64,000 bases of DNA from Streptomyces sp. NBC_00247 (GCF_036188265.1 NZ_CP108093.1:2728001-2792000); one strand, 5' to 3'. Positions 17,247 through 25,804 are shown, counted from the stretch's first letter. Translations and numbers: made by a program. The notes: generated by a model from the letters alone, not told the origin.

Positions 17247-18071
17247 ATGGCCGAACCGGTCGACGTGGACGAGGAGTCGGGCCGCGCCGCGCTCGGCCGC
17301 ACACTGCGCTACCTCAGGGAGAAGGCCGGCAAGTCGCTCGGACAACTCGCCGAGGAGACCCGCTACGACAAGAGCTACCTGTACCGGCTGGAGGTCGGCC
17401 AGCGGCTGTCCAAGCTGGAGGTGATGACGGACCTCGACCGGTACTACGCGAGCGGGGAGCTGCTCCAGGGATTGTGGAAGGTCGCCCGGAGGGAAGTCTT
17501 CAAGGACAAGTACAAGGAGTTCATGCGGCTGGAGCCGACGGCCCGGATCATGCACCTGTTCACTCTGGGAATTCCGGGGCTGCTCCAGACGGAGGACGTC
17601 GCCCGGGAGTCGTTGTCCGGGGCCGGGGAAACCCAAGCAGAAGCCGAGTTGGTGGAGGAGCAGGTCGTGGCGCGCCTGGGTCGACAACAACTGCTCCACC
17701 GTGTCCCGGCTCCCTCGGTGCGGATCATCATGGACGAGTACGCGTTGCGGCGCCCGGTTTCCGATGCCAAGGCCTGGGGAAAACAGCTGTGCCACCTCGT
17801 CGAGGTGTCGGAGATGTCGTCGCTCGTCCTCCAGGTGCTGCCCTTCACTGCGGGGGCACACAACCTGATGGACGGCTCGCTCACCCTGCTGTGGCAGGAG
17901 GATGGCGGGGCCATTGCCTACACCGAAGGCAACGGATGTGCCGAATTGGTCGAAGACCAGTCAGCAGTAACACGCTATCGGCTGTCCTACGATCGGCTCC
18001 GGGATTTGGCGTTGCCCCCGTCAGAATCCGCCGCGTTCATCAGGGGTGTCCTGGAGGAGCACAGACCATGA
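17247..18071 (+). CDS. XRE-family regulator with DUF5753 domain
   Basis: 274 residues. N-terminal helix-turn-helix (LGRTLRYLREKAGKSLGQLA, then DKSYLYRLEVGQRL) followed by the DUF5753 domain with GIPGLLQTEDVAR, ARLGRQQLLH, IIMDEYALRRP and VLQVLPFTAGAHN. Same architecture as the protein at 6676 but only distantly similar outside the motifs. The ATG at 17247 has GGGAGG six bases upstream; a possible -10 element TACTCT lies at 17193-17198. Its stop overlaps the DUF397 start (ATGA), unlike the first pair, so regulator and partner are co-translated. Confidence 0.93.
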   Translation: MAEPVDVDEESGRAALGRTLRYLREKAGKSLGQLAEETRYDKSYLYRLEVGQRLSKLEVMTDLDRYYASGELLQGLWKVARREVFKDKYKEFMRLEPTARIMHLFTLGIPGLLQTEDVARESLSGAGETQAEAELVEEQVVARLGRQQLLHRVPAPSVRIIMDEYALRRPVSDAKAWGKQLCHLVEVSEMSSLVLQVLPFTAGAHNLMDGSLTLLWQEDGGAIAYTEGNGCAELVEDQSAVTRYRLSYDRLRDLALPPSESAAFIRGVLEEHRP

Positions 18072-18268
18072 GCCGTACCCTCGACGTCAGCTACGCGCAC
18101 TGGCGCAAGTCCACCTACAGCGACGGCGGGGCCAACAACTGCCTCGAAGTCTCCGACGACTTCCCCGGCCTCGTCCCCGTCCGCGACAGCAAGAACCCCA
18201 CCGGGCCCGCGCTCCTCATCACCGCCCCCGCCTGGGCGAATTTCGTCGCCTTCGCCGCCGACCGCTGA
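18068..18268 (+). CDS. DUF397 protein, translationally coupled to XRE regulator
   Basis: 66 residues with WRKSTYSDGGANNCLEV, VPVRDSKNPTGPAL and the closing AWANFVAFAA typical of DUF397. Its ATG overlaps the XRE stop by 4 bases, and no separate ribosome site is evident, so expression depends on the regulator gene. Confidence 0.92.
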   Translation: MSRTLDVSYAHWRKSTYSDGGANNCLEVSDDFPGLVPVRDSKNPTGPALLITAPAWANFVAFAADR

Positions 18269-18405
18269 GCCGTGAAACCGGTCGCACCACGCGGCCCGGG
18301 GCACGGGCGTCCGCTCGCGCCCCGGGCGACGGCCGGCCCGGACCCGTTCTGCGGCCCGTGAAAATCCGGTGGCGCTTTCCCACCACCCCGGTAGCGTGCG
18401 CCGCT

Positions 18406-18921
18406 ATGACATCAGAACTGAAACGCCCCCCGCTCCAGGCCGACGAACGCACGGCACTGATCGGCTGGTTGGACCTGCAACGCCAGATCCTGCGCTGGAA
18501 GTGCGAGGGGATCAGCGACGAGGACGCACACCGTTCGGTCCTCCCGAGCTCTCCGCTCATGACACTGGCCGGTCTCGTCTCCCACATGCGCTGGACCGAG
18601 CACACGTGGCTGGAAGTGCTGTTCCTCGACGGCGACGAGAAGCAGAACCCGTCGTTCGACGAGTCGGTGGAGGACGCCGACTGGCAGACCGGCGGCCGTC
18701 CCCTCGCCGAACTGCTCGCGGAGTACGAGGCCCAGTGCGTGCGCAGCAACGAGATCGTCGCCGCGGCCTCCCTGGAAGACGTCGGCCGCCACACCGGCTT
18801 CCACTCGGCCGGCGCCAACCTCCGCTGGATGCTGATCCACCTGGTCGAGGAGACGGGGCGGCACGCGGGACACGCGGACATCGTCCGGGAGTTGCTCGAC
18901 GGCACCAAGGGCTACTACTGA
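18406..18921 (+). CDS. DinB-like (DUF664) protein
   Basis: 171 residues forming the four-helix DinB fold. The family signature is present: MTLAGLVSHMRWTEHTWLEV with the first metal-type His, and LRWMLIHLVEETGRHAGHAD with the later His pair. DUF664 proteins are probable metal-dependent transferases using a thiol cofactor such as mycothiol; the substrate here is unknown. The start at 18406 (MTSELKRPPL) fits the family N-terminus. It follows the DUF397 gene by 137 bases and probably has its own promoter. Confidence 0.88.
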   Translation: MTSELKRPPLQADERTALIGWLDLQRQILRWKCEGISDEDAHRSVLPSSPLMTLAGLVSHMRWTEHTWLEVLFLDGDEKQNPSFDESVEDADWQTGGRPLAELLAEYEAQCVRSNEIVAAASLEDVGRHTGFHSAGANLRWMLIHLVEETGRHAGHADIVRELLDGTKGYY

Positions 18922-19137
18922 CCAAGCGTCTGCCGTGAGTGATCGTCAGCTCGATCGCGAAGCGGCTGGGCCGCACACCCGCCCGAGGGGCCTCCGCGAC
19001 GGACGGGGCCGCGTTCTGCCGGACCGGGCGGAGGGCGAGTGGCGAAGGGCGAGTGGCGAAGGGCGGACGCCATCCGGCCCCGCTCCGCCATCCTCGCTCA
19101 ACCGCAGGAGGACGGCGGGACGGGTCAACCGGTCGGC

Positions 19138-19530
19138 TCAGCCCCCGCAGCCGTAGCCGGAATGGGCCTCGATGCTGGTCACCGAATTGTCGTAAAGGGC
19201 CCAGAGTTCCTGCTTGTTACCGGGCTCGATGATCCAGTTGAGGCCGCGGAAGTCGGCGTCGGTCCAGATGCACACATTGAGGTTGCTGCGGTTCCACAGC
19301 GAGCCCGCCCGGTCGTTCCACGCCGCTCCGATGTTGCGGTTGTCCACCGCATCGAGCTGCAGGACGTCCCCGGTGAGGCTGGGGCCGTCGAAGAGGCAGA
19401 CCTTGCCCTCAGCACAGCGGGCCACGCCTCCGTCCTTGGGGTCGTCAGCCAATGCGGTTCCCGGAGCCACCAGCACGGCGGTGGCCGCGAGGACCGCCCC
19501 TACCGCTGCGGTTCTGACTGCCAGTTTCAT
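19138..19530 (-). CDS. Secreted peptidase inhibitor family I36-like protein
   Basis: 130 residues. Sec signal peptide of 28 residues ending in GTALA before DDPKDGG. The mature part is a beta/gamma-crystallin-like domain with four Cys (RCAEGKVC, NVCIW, YGCGG), the motif VCLFDGPSLTGDVLQL, and Trp-rich strands. It resembles SMI-type metalloprotease inhibitors (family I36) from Streptomyces. Extracellular; target protease unknown. ATG start at 19530. Confidence 0.85.
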   Translation of the reverse strand: MKLAVRTAAVGAVLAATAVLVAPGTALADDPKDGGVARCAEGKVCLFDGPSLTGDVLQLDAVDNRNIGAAWNDRAGSLWNRSNLNVCIWTDADFRGLNWIIEPGNKQELWALYDNSVTSIEAHSGYGCGG

Positions 19531-19847
19531 GAAGGTCCGTTCCCGTTGTCGCCCGTGGACGCGCGGTCGTGGTCACCGAGTCCAACTGTCGCTACATGGA
19601 GGGCATCGGGCAGTGAGACGGTTCCCACGCGCGTGTGGTCGGCAGCGATGACGTTGCTCACCGTCACGGAAGGGGCGGGGACGGGCGCTCTCGCGCCTGA
19701 CTGCCCTTCGCGCGTCGTGGGCCCGGTCGGCGGCCGGGGCTCCGGTCACCGGCAGAGCGCCGGCCCCACGGGAGCCGCAGTACTCCGGACCGGCCGGTTC
19801 CAGATCCCGCAGCCGCGACTCCTGCCACGGTCCCCGCGGGGGCCCGG
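19531..19847. other. Intergenic region without recognisable content
   Basis: 317 bases upstream of the secreted I36-like gene and downstream of the broken LysR gene. It must hold the promoter of the former; I found no clear -10/-35 pair, hairpin or domain-bearing frame. Confidence 0.4.
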
Positions 19848-20725
19848 TCAGGGCGAGGGGACGGTGTCGAGGTAGGCGCGGACCGCTCCCGACGTCTCGT
19901 CGTGCCGACCGAGGACCAGCAGGTCCGGACCGGCCGGGGCGTCACGCAGCGCGCGGTGGACGAGGCCCGGCAGGGTGATGCGCTCCGTGGCCGTGGGGAC
20001 GAGGGCCACCCCCTCGCCCGCTGCCGCGAGGGCGAGGACGCCGAGGGTGCTGCCGACCAGGCGGACCCGGGATCGGTCCTCCACGGGGGCGGGCCAGAGC
20101 CGGGAGAGGACGGTCTCGTCCTCCTCGCGGCTCGCGAAGACGATGAGGTCGTGGGCCCTCAACTCGGCGGTGGTCACAGAGGCGAGGGACGCCAGTTCGT
20201 GGTCCGCGCGCAGGGCCACGGACATCGGGGTGAGCGCGCGCCGGACGACGCGGAGGCCGTCGTGTCGGCCAGACCGAGGTCGGGGCAGTAGCCGATGTCG
20301 AGTGAACCGTCCCGCACCCCTTGGACCTGGGCGGCGGGCGGCAGTTCGGTCAGGGTGAGGTCGACGCGGGGGCGCGCCCGGCGGAAGCCCCGCAGGTCCT
20401 CCGAGAGGACCCCCTGGAGGGCTGCCACGCCGGAGAAGCCGATCCGTACCGCCCCCGTCTCGCCGCGCACCGACCACCGGGCTGACTGGAGGGCCCGGTC
20501 GGCTTGGGCGAGGGCGCGGCGGGCCTCGGGGAGCAACTGCTCTCCGGCCTCGGTCAGCTCGACGCGACGGCTCGTCCGACGGAACAGGCGTCCGCCCACC
20601 TCCCGCTCCAGAGCCTGCACCTGGGCGCTGAGGGTGGACTGGGTGACGTGCAGCAGGCCGGCGGCCCGGCCGAAGTGGCGCTCGTCGGCGACGGCGACGA
20701 AGTAGCGCAGGTGCCGCAGTTCCAC
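19848..20725 (-). pseudogene. LysR-family regulator with frameshift
   Basis: The first 165 codons from the GTG at 20725 (GGAGG six bases upstream) encode a normal LysR N-terminus: LRHLRYFVAVADERHFGRAA, the helix-turn-helix LLHVTQSTLSAQVQALER, and the start of the effector domain to DIGYCPDLGLAD. Near position 20262 the frame changes: the remaining effector domain (GLRVVRRALTPMSVALRADH through GEGVALVPTATERITLPGLV) is encoded in another frame to the stop at 19848. Restoring one base gives a full-length protein of about 292 residues. It is either recently inactivated or a sequencing error. It is divergent from the SnoaL-like gene it would have controlled. Confidence 0.85.
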
Positions 20726-20817
20726 CGGTCGCCTCCCCCCTCATCCATCGTGTGCACCGATCAATCGATCGTATCTTTCGGTTGGACCTATCGCCCTTCG
20801 TGTCGAAAACTGGACGC

Positions 20818-21411
20818 ATGAACGTGACGATTCAGGACCGACAGGACATCGCCGACCTCATGACCGGCTGGATCCACCGTGATCTGGGCGAGTGGGATCT
20901 CCTCAGAGGTCTCTTCCACTCCGACGCGCGGATCGAGATCACCTGGTTCGAGGGGCCGGCGTACGAGTTCGTGGACGCCTCCGCACGGATGGGGGCTTCC
21001 GCCTTCCGCACCAAGCACCTGATCACCGCGCCCGTGGTGACCTTCTCCGCCGAGGGCACCCGCGCCGTCAGCGAGACCAACGCCGTCATCATCGGCGAGA
21101 ACGTCGACCTCCGGCTCGGCTGCAACGGTCACAACCGGTTCATCGACCGCCTGGAGAAGCGGGACGGGATGTGGCGCATCAGCGACCGCAAGAGCGTCTA
21201 CGACTTCGGCACGTTCACCTTCCCCGCCGGGATCGTCGACATCGACGCGGAGGCGGTCGCCCGGTACCCGAGGGAGTACGCGGCCCTCGCCTACCTGCTG
21301 GAAGCCAGCGGCTACCCGGTGAGCCGAATCTTCGCGACCAAGGGGAGCGACCTGGAGCGCGACATCAAGGAATCCGCCTTCGCCTGGCTGGGCGGTGCCC
21401 CGCGCCCCTGA
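20818..21411 (+). CDS. SnoaL-like (NTF2-fold) protein
   Basis: 197 residues. The N-terminal RQDIADLMTGWIHRDLGEWD and LLRGLFHSDARIEITWF are typical of SnoaL/ring-hydroxylating-beta-like NTF2-fold proteins, followed by the strand HNRFIDRLEKRDGMWRISDR. A long C-terminal extension (VARYPREYAALAYLLEASGY) suits a substrate-binding lid. Likely a small-molecule isomerase, hydratase or dehydratase acting in catabolism. It is divergent from the LysR gene. No strong ribosome site precedes the ATG at 20818. Confidence 0.8.
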   Translation: MNVTIQDRQDIADLMTGWIHRDLGEWDLLRGLFHSDARIEITWFEGPAYEFVDASARMGASAFRTKHLITAPVVTFSAEGTRAVSETNAVIIGENVDLRLGCNGHNRFIDRLEKRDGMWRISDRKSVYDFGTFTFPAGIVDIDAEAVARYPREYAALAYLLEASGYPVSRIFATKGSDLERDIKESAFAWLGGAPRP

Positions 21412-21485
21412 CCGGGGGCCCCGACCGGGGTCAGCGGCGGCGGAGGAGGTCTCCGGGCCAGGCGCCACCTGCTCCCCGTCCCGGC

Positions 21486-22646
21486 TCACCCGACGGCCGG
21501 CGGCTCCGCCAGCACCGGGTAGTCCGTGTACCCCGTCGCCCCGCCGACGTACATCATGTACGCGTCGCGTACCTGGTTGACCGGCGCTCCGGTACGCAGC
21601 CGGTGGACCAGGTCGGGGTTGGCGAGGAACGGGCGGCCGAGGGCGACGAGGTCGGCTCCGGCGGCGAGCAGCCGCTCGCTCGCGGCGAGTCCGCCGTCCT
21701 CGGGGATGCGGTCCTTCGGGAGTACCGGGTTGCCGATCAGGGTGCCGGGCCACTCCTCGCGGATGCGCTGGAACACGGGCTGGCCGGGGTCGGCGTACCC
21801 GATGTGCAGGTAGGCGATCCGGCTGTCGGCCAGGGCGGCGACGAGGGCGGGATAGATCTCCTCGGTGTCGCCCTCCTCGATGCTGTTGACCGTGTTGCCG
21901 GGGGAGACGCGCAGTCCGACCCGCTCGGGGCCGATCTCCTCGGCGACGGCCCGGACCACCTCGGCGACGAACCTGACGCGGTTGCCGACCGGGCCGCCGT
22001 AGGCGTCGGTGCGGCGGTTGGTGTTCTGGGAGAGGAACTGGTGGAGCAGGTGCCCGTTGGCGCTGTGGACCTCCACCCCCTCGAAGCCCGCCTCGATCGC
22101 GCGCCGGGCGGCGGAGGCGAAGTCGGCCACGTGGTCCTCGACGTCCTGGAGGCTCATCTCGCGCGGGACGGGCGCCTGCTGCTTGCCGGTGGGCGTGTGC
22201 AGGGTCTCGGGGAGCGCCACCGGTGAGGGGGCGACGGGGGTCAGGCCACTGGTGTCGGGGTGTCCGACCCGTCCGCCGTGCTGGAGTTGGAGGAACATCC
22301 GCCCGCCCGCCGCGCGTACCGCGTCGGTGACCATGCGCCATCCGGCGACGTGGTCGGGGCGGTGGATCGCGGTGATGTTCGGGTACGTCTGGCCCACCGC
22401 GTTCGGGGTGGACGCCTCGGCGATGATCAGGCCGGCGGTGGCGCGCTGGGCGTAGTAGGTGGCCATCAGCGGGGTCGGGACCCCGCCGGCGGTGGCCCGG
22501 TTGCGGGTCAGCGGGGCCATCACCAGGCGGTTCGGCAGCCGGAGCGGGCCGAGCGCGGCGGGCTCGAAGACCGACACCTGCGGGGAACCGGGTACGGGGG
22601 TGGATACGGGGACGGGGACGGAGGTGGGCGCCGGTGCGTTCGTCAT
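21486..22646 (-). CDS. Old yellow enzyme family ene-reductase
   Basis: 386 residues, FMN-dependent alkene reductase of the OYE/NemA class. Landmarks: LGPLRLPNRLVMAPLTRNRA near the N-terminus, GRMFLQLQHGGRVGH, the active-site region GFEGVEVHSANGHLLHQFLS with its His-Asn-type pair, NRRTDAYGGPVGNRVRFVAE, and GADLVALGRPFLANPDLV for FMN phosphate. These enzymes reduce activated double bonds using NAD(P)H. It is divergent from a MerR regulator with a 20-bp-spacer promoter between. TACCCT lies 6 bases before the ATG and no ribosome site is present, so the mRNA appears leaderless. Confidence 0.92.
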   Translation of the reverse strand: MTNAPAPTSVPVPVSTPVPGSPQVSVFEPAALGPLRLPNRLVMAPLTRNRATAGGVPTPLMATYYAQRATAGLIIAEASTPNAVGQTYPNITAIHRPDHVAGWRMVTDAVRAAGGRMFLQLQHGGRVGHPDTSGLTPVAPSPVALPETLHTPTGKQQAPVPREMSLQDVEDHVADFASAARRAIEAGFEGVEVHSANGHLLHQFLSQNTNRRTDAYGGPVGNRVRFVAEVVRAVAEEIGPERVGLRVSPGNTVNSIEEGDTEEIYPALVAALADSRIAYLHIGYADPGQPVFQRIREEWPGTLIGNPVLPKDRIPEDGGLAASERLLAAGADLVALGRPFLANPDLVHRLRTGAPVNQVRDAYMMYVGGATGYTDYPVLAEPPAVG

Positions 22647-22684
22647 GCCGGGAGGGTAAGAATTGACACCGGTGTCAGGTTCAA
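22647..22684 (-). promoter_or_regulatory. MerR-type promoter of the ene-reductase gene with operator
   Basis: On the minus strand: -35 TTGAAC (22679-22684), a 20-base spacer, -10 TACCCT (22653-22658), then six bases to the ATG. The perfect palindrome TGACACC-GGTGTCA (22664-22677) lies inside the spacer. An over-long spacer with a central dyad is the classic arrangement that MerR activators correct by twisting DNA. Confidence 0.7.
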
Positions 22685-22706
22685 GTCCCGGGGAAGGTGG
22701 AGCGTC

Positions 22707-23099
22707 ATGCGGATCGGCGAGCTGGCCCGGCGTACCGGCGTGAGCGAACGCTCCCTGCGCTACTACGAGGCGCGGGGGCTGCTGAAGGCGGACCGTACAC
22801 CCGGCGGGCACCGGGAGTACCCGGACGGCGCGGTGGACCGGGTGATCCGCATCCAGGAGTTCTACGCGGCCGGACTGCGCAGCTCGAAGATCGGTGAACT
22901 CCTGCCCTGCGTACGGGACTCGGACGGCGGCCCCGCCGCGACCGCCACGCCCCGGCTGGTCAGCGACCTCGGCGCGGAACGCGACCGGATCGACCGCATG
23001 ATCAGCGACCTCCAGCGCTCCCGGGACGTGCTGGACGACGTGATCGCGACGGCGAAGGAGCAGTCGCCGTCCGCAGGGTCCGGGGACGCGGTCGCGTAG
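22707..23099 (+). CDS. MerR-family transcriptional regulator
   Basis: 130 residues. N-terminal winged helix-turn-helix MRIGELARRTGVSERSLRYY, then EARGLLKADRTPGGHREYPD, followed by an antiparallel coiled coil (GAERDRIDRMISDLQRSRDV). There are few Cys, so it more likely senses an organic electrophile or ligand than a metal. Start at 22707 with GGAG four bases upstream. Divergent from the ene-reductase, whose promoter carries the matching dyad. Confidence 0.92.
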   Translation: MRIGELARRTGVSERSLRYYEARGLLKADRTPGGHREYPDGAVDRVIRIQEFYAAGLRSSKIGELLPCVRDSDGGPAATATPRLVSDLGAERDRIDRMISDLQRSRDVLDDVIATAKEQSPSAGSGDAVA

Positions 23100-23108
23100 G
23101 CCCTGTCG

Positions 23109-23282
23109 TCACCGTGGGGCGAGTACCAGGTGGACCGCGAGTCCAGTGATCACCGCGCTGGAGAGCGACGCCGTCACCAACCTCCCGCGGGGGCCGGTCA
23201 GTACGCGCCCCAGCAGCGCACCGCCGCCGACCGGCGGCGACTGCCAGGTGGCGGAGGCCACGAAGGCCGCCGCCACGAACAC
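23109..23282 (-). pseudogene. C-terminal remnant of a LysE-family exporter
   Basis: The minus strand encodes about 57 residues, FVAAAFVASATWQSPPVGGG followed by ALLGRVLTGPRGRLVTASLS, and ends with a hydrophobic helix and a stop. This is the C-terminal end of LysE/RhtB amino-acid exporters. The other about 150 residues are missing; the end of the XRE gene occupies that place. It is a truncated leftover rather than a functional gene. Confidence 0.6.
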
Positions 23283-23289
23283 GGCCCGC

Positions 23290-24180
23290 TCAGGCCCCCG
23301 CGGCCGAGCCTTCGGCGGAGTCGCCGCGGGAGGTCCACGCCGGTGCGGCCCCCACCAACGAGTCGAGGCGTTCCAGGCGTTGGGCGGTTGCGGGGTCGTC
23401 GGGCGTCATGACGATGATCCGCTCGCCCCGCGTCCGGTCCAGCCACAGGCTCTGGAACTGGACGTCGAGGGCGCCGACGCGCGGGGAGCGGTAGTGGCGC
23501 AACTGGTTCCGGTCCGCGCCGACTTCGTACGACTCCCAGTGCCGCACGAAGTCCGGCGACTCCTGGCGCAGCCGGGTGATCAGCGCGTTCCAGCGGGGGT
23601 CGTCGCGGTGTTCCGGCTGGCGGGCACGGAGTCTCGCGGTCATGTCGCGCAGGACGGTGTCCTCGTCGACCAGGCTGTTGCGCCAGCTCGGTTCGGTGAA
23701 CATCAGCCACGCGCAGTTGCGTTCCTCGGCCGGGTACGCGTCGAGGTCGGCGAACAGGTAGCGGTAGGTGCGGTTGGCCGCGACCAGGTCGTAGCAGTCG
23801 GTCTGCACGGCGGCCGGATACGGAAGCAACTTGCCGAGGACGGCCGTGTGTTCGGGGCGCAGGTCCATGGGCGGTCCCGGCTCGGCGGGTGCGCCCCGGC
23901 CCGCGAGCACCATCAGGTGGCGGTGCTCGGCGGCGTCCAGACGCAGGACGCGCGCCACCGCGTCCAGTACCTGGTCGGAGGCGTTCCTGGCCCTTCCCTG
24001 TTCCAGCCACGTGTACCAGGTGACCCCGACCCCGGCGAGTTGCGCGACCTCCTCGCGCCGCAGACCGGGCGTGCGGCGCCGACCGCTCGTGGGCAGGCCC
24101 ACGTCGCCGGGGGTGACGCGGGCGCGTCGGGCACGCAGGAAGGTTCCGAGGGCGTCGCGGTCGGGCGTCGAAGAGGTCAC
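23290..24180 (-). CDS. XRE-family regulator with MmyB-like ligand-binding domain
   Basis: 296 residues. The N-terminal HTH carries the class signature RRRTPGLRREEVAQLAGVGV and TWYTWLEQGR. The C-terminal MmyB-like PAS-type domain carries YPAAVQTDCYDLVAANRTYR and VQFQSLWLDRTRGERIIVMT; in MmyB this domain binds fatty acids. Typically such proteins repress a divergent oxidoreductase or efflux gene; here it is an MFS transporter. GTG start at 24180 without a strong ribosome site. Its 3' end abuts the LysE remnant. Confidence 0.9.
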   Translation of the reverse strand: MTSSTPDRDALGTFLRARRARVTPGDVGLPTSGRRRTPGLRREEVAQLAGVGVTWYTWLEQGRARNASDQVLDAVARVLRLDAAEHRHLMVLAGRGAPAEPGPPMDLRPEHTAVLGKLLPYPAAVQTDCYDLVAANRTYRYLFADLDAYPAEERNCAWLMFTEPSWRNSLVDEDTVLRDMTARLRARQPEHRDDPRWNALITRLRQESPDFVRHWESYEVGADRNQLRHYRSPRVGALDVQFQSLWLDRTRGERIIVMTPDDPATAQRLERLDSLVGAAPAWTSRGDSAEGSAAGA

Positions 24181-24222
24181 CGCCCCAGTGTCGGTCCTCG
24201 GGGCCGCTGGATCCAGGTAGTA

Positions 24223-24256
24223 CTGGTACCCCGATAAGCAGGCTCCTGGTACCAGG
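24223..24256. promoter_or_regulatory. Repeated TGGTACC operators between XRE regulator and MFS gene
   Basis: CTGGTACC (24223-24230) and the perfect 12-bp palindrome CCTGGTACCAGG (24245-24256) lie 22 bp apart in the divergent promoter; a related CTGGATCCAG sits just left of them. Probable binding sites for the adjacent XRE/MmyB-type regulator. Confidence 0.5.
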
Positions 24257-24282
24257 ATGGCAACGGGCGCAAGGTCGTGGAC

Positions 24283-25797
24283 ATGACCGTGACGACCGTA
24301 CCGAGCGTGCCCACCGCACCAGCCACACCGACCACACGCACCGCACCGACCCTCCACCGCACGCGGGCCGTGGCACCACCTCCGGCCCGCGCCCTCACCG
24401 GTGCCGGGCTCGCCGCCCTGCTCGTCGCCTTCCTGCCCGTGAACATGACGTTCGGGTCGGTCAACCTCCTGGAACCCGCGATCACCGGGGACCTCGGCGT
24501 GACCGCGTCGGGCGGGCAGCTCGTGCTGTCCGCGTACACCACGGCGTTCGCCGCGACCCTCGTCGTCGCGGGGCGCCTGGGCGACCGGTTCGGACGTCGG
24601 CGGCTGCTCGCGGCCGGTGTCGGCGCCTTCGGAGTGGCCTCCGTGCTCGCCGCACTCGCGCCGAACCTGGTCACCCTCGTCGTGCTGCGCGCCGTACTGG
24701 GCTTCGCCGCCGGGCTGTTCACCCCGCAGGTCCTCTCCACCATCCAGGCCACGGCGCCCGAGAAGCTGCGGGCGGTGGGCGTCACGCTGTTCGCCGCCGT
24801 CGGCGGCATCGCGACCGTCGCCGGACAGCTCCTCGCGGGCGCCGTGTCCCAGGCCGCCGGTGACCACTGGGGCTGGCGGCTCGTGCAGATACTCACCGGG
24901 GCGATCGGCGCGGCCTCGCTGCTCGCCCTGCGCACCGTGCCCGAGTCGCGCTCGACGGCACCGCTCGCACTCGACCTGCGCGGGGCCGCGCTCCTCGGCA
25001 CCGGCCTGCTCCTCGTCGTGGTGCCCCTGACGCTCGGCACCTCCGCGGGCGGACCGGCCCCGGTGCTCGCGATGCTGGCCGCAGCCGGTGCGGTGCTCAC
25101 CGCCTTCGCCCGGTCGCAGCGTGCCGCCGAACGCCGCGGCGAACTGCCCGTCGTCCCGCCGAGCGTGCTGCGCACCCCGGCCGTGCGACAGGGCCTCATC
25201 ATGTCGCTGCTGTTCTTCACCGGTTACGGCGCTTTCCTGTACGAGTTCTCGGCGCTCGCCCAGGGCGCGTTCGGCGTGGACGCCTGGGGCACCGTCGTGC
25301 TGCTGCTCGGTTTCGGCGCGGGGTTCATCGTCACCGCGCTCGCCCTGCCCGCCGTGGAACGCCGCACCGGGCGCTGGACGATGACCGGCGCGGCCGTCGG
25401 ACAGGCAGGGGTGCTGGTGGGCCTCGCCGTCGTCGTGAGCGGCGCCCACGGCGGGGCCCCGTGGGCCCTGCAGCCGCTGCTGGTCCTGCTCGGTGTGACC
25501 CAGGCCCTGATGTACGGGCCGGTCCTGCGCACGGTCCTCTCCCGCACCCCGACCTGGGCGGCGGGTGTCGCCGGCGGGCTCTTCACCACCTTGCAGCAGC
25601 TCGGCCTCGGCCTGGGCGTGGCACTCCTGGGCGGCCTCTTCCACGCCGTGGCCGACGCGACGGCGGACGGTTCCGCCGCCGCCGGACTGCCCCGGGGCTT
25701 CGCAGCCGCCGTCGCCGTACAAGCCGCCCTGGCGCTGGCCTTCGCGTTCTTCGCCACCCGCATCGCGCGGGCCGGGGCGCCGGAAGCGGCGGTCTGA
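24283..25797 (+). CDS. MFS drug-efflux transporter, DHA2-like
   Basis: 504 residues with a Thr/Pro-rich cytoplasmic N-terminus and about 14 membrane segments. The conserved loop 2-3 motif is AGRLGDRFGRRRLL. Segment LGFAAGLFTPQVLSTIQATA resembles the antiporter motif C region of DHA2 exporters. It should expel small toxic or self-made compounds using the proton gradient. ATG at 24283 with AAGG eight bases upstream; divergent from its probable repressor at 23290. An inverted-repeat element lies just beyond the stop. Confidence 0.9.
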   Translation: MTVTTVPSVPTAPATPTTRTAPTLHRTRAVAPPPARALTGAGLAALLVAFLPVNMTFGSVNLLEPAITGDLGVTASGGQLVLSAYTTAFAATLVVAGRLGDRFGRRRLLAAGVGAFGVASVLAALAPNLVTLVVLRAVLGFAAGLFTPQVLSTIQATAPEKLRAVGVTLFAAVGGIATVAGQLLAGAVSQAAGDHWGWRLVQILTGAIGAASLLALRTVPESRSTAPLALDLRGAALLGTGLLLVVVPLTLGTSAGGPAPVLAMLAAAGAVLTAFARSQRAAERRGELPVVPPSVLRTPAVRQGLIMSLLFFTGYGAFLYEFSALAQGAFGVDAWGTVVLLLGFGAGFIVTALALPAVERRTGRWTMTGAAVGQAGVLVGLAVVVSGAHGGAPWALQPLLVLLGVTQALMYGPVLRTVLSRTPTWAAGVAGGLFTTLQQLGLGLGVALLGGLFHAVADATADGSAAAGLPRGFAAAVAVQAALALAFAFFATRIARAGAPEAAV

Positions 25798-25804
25798 GCG
25801 GTGC

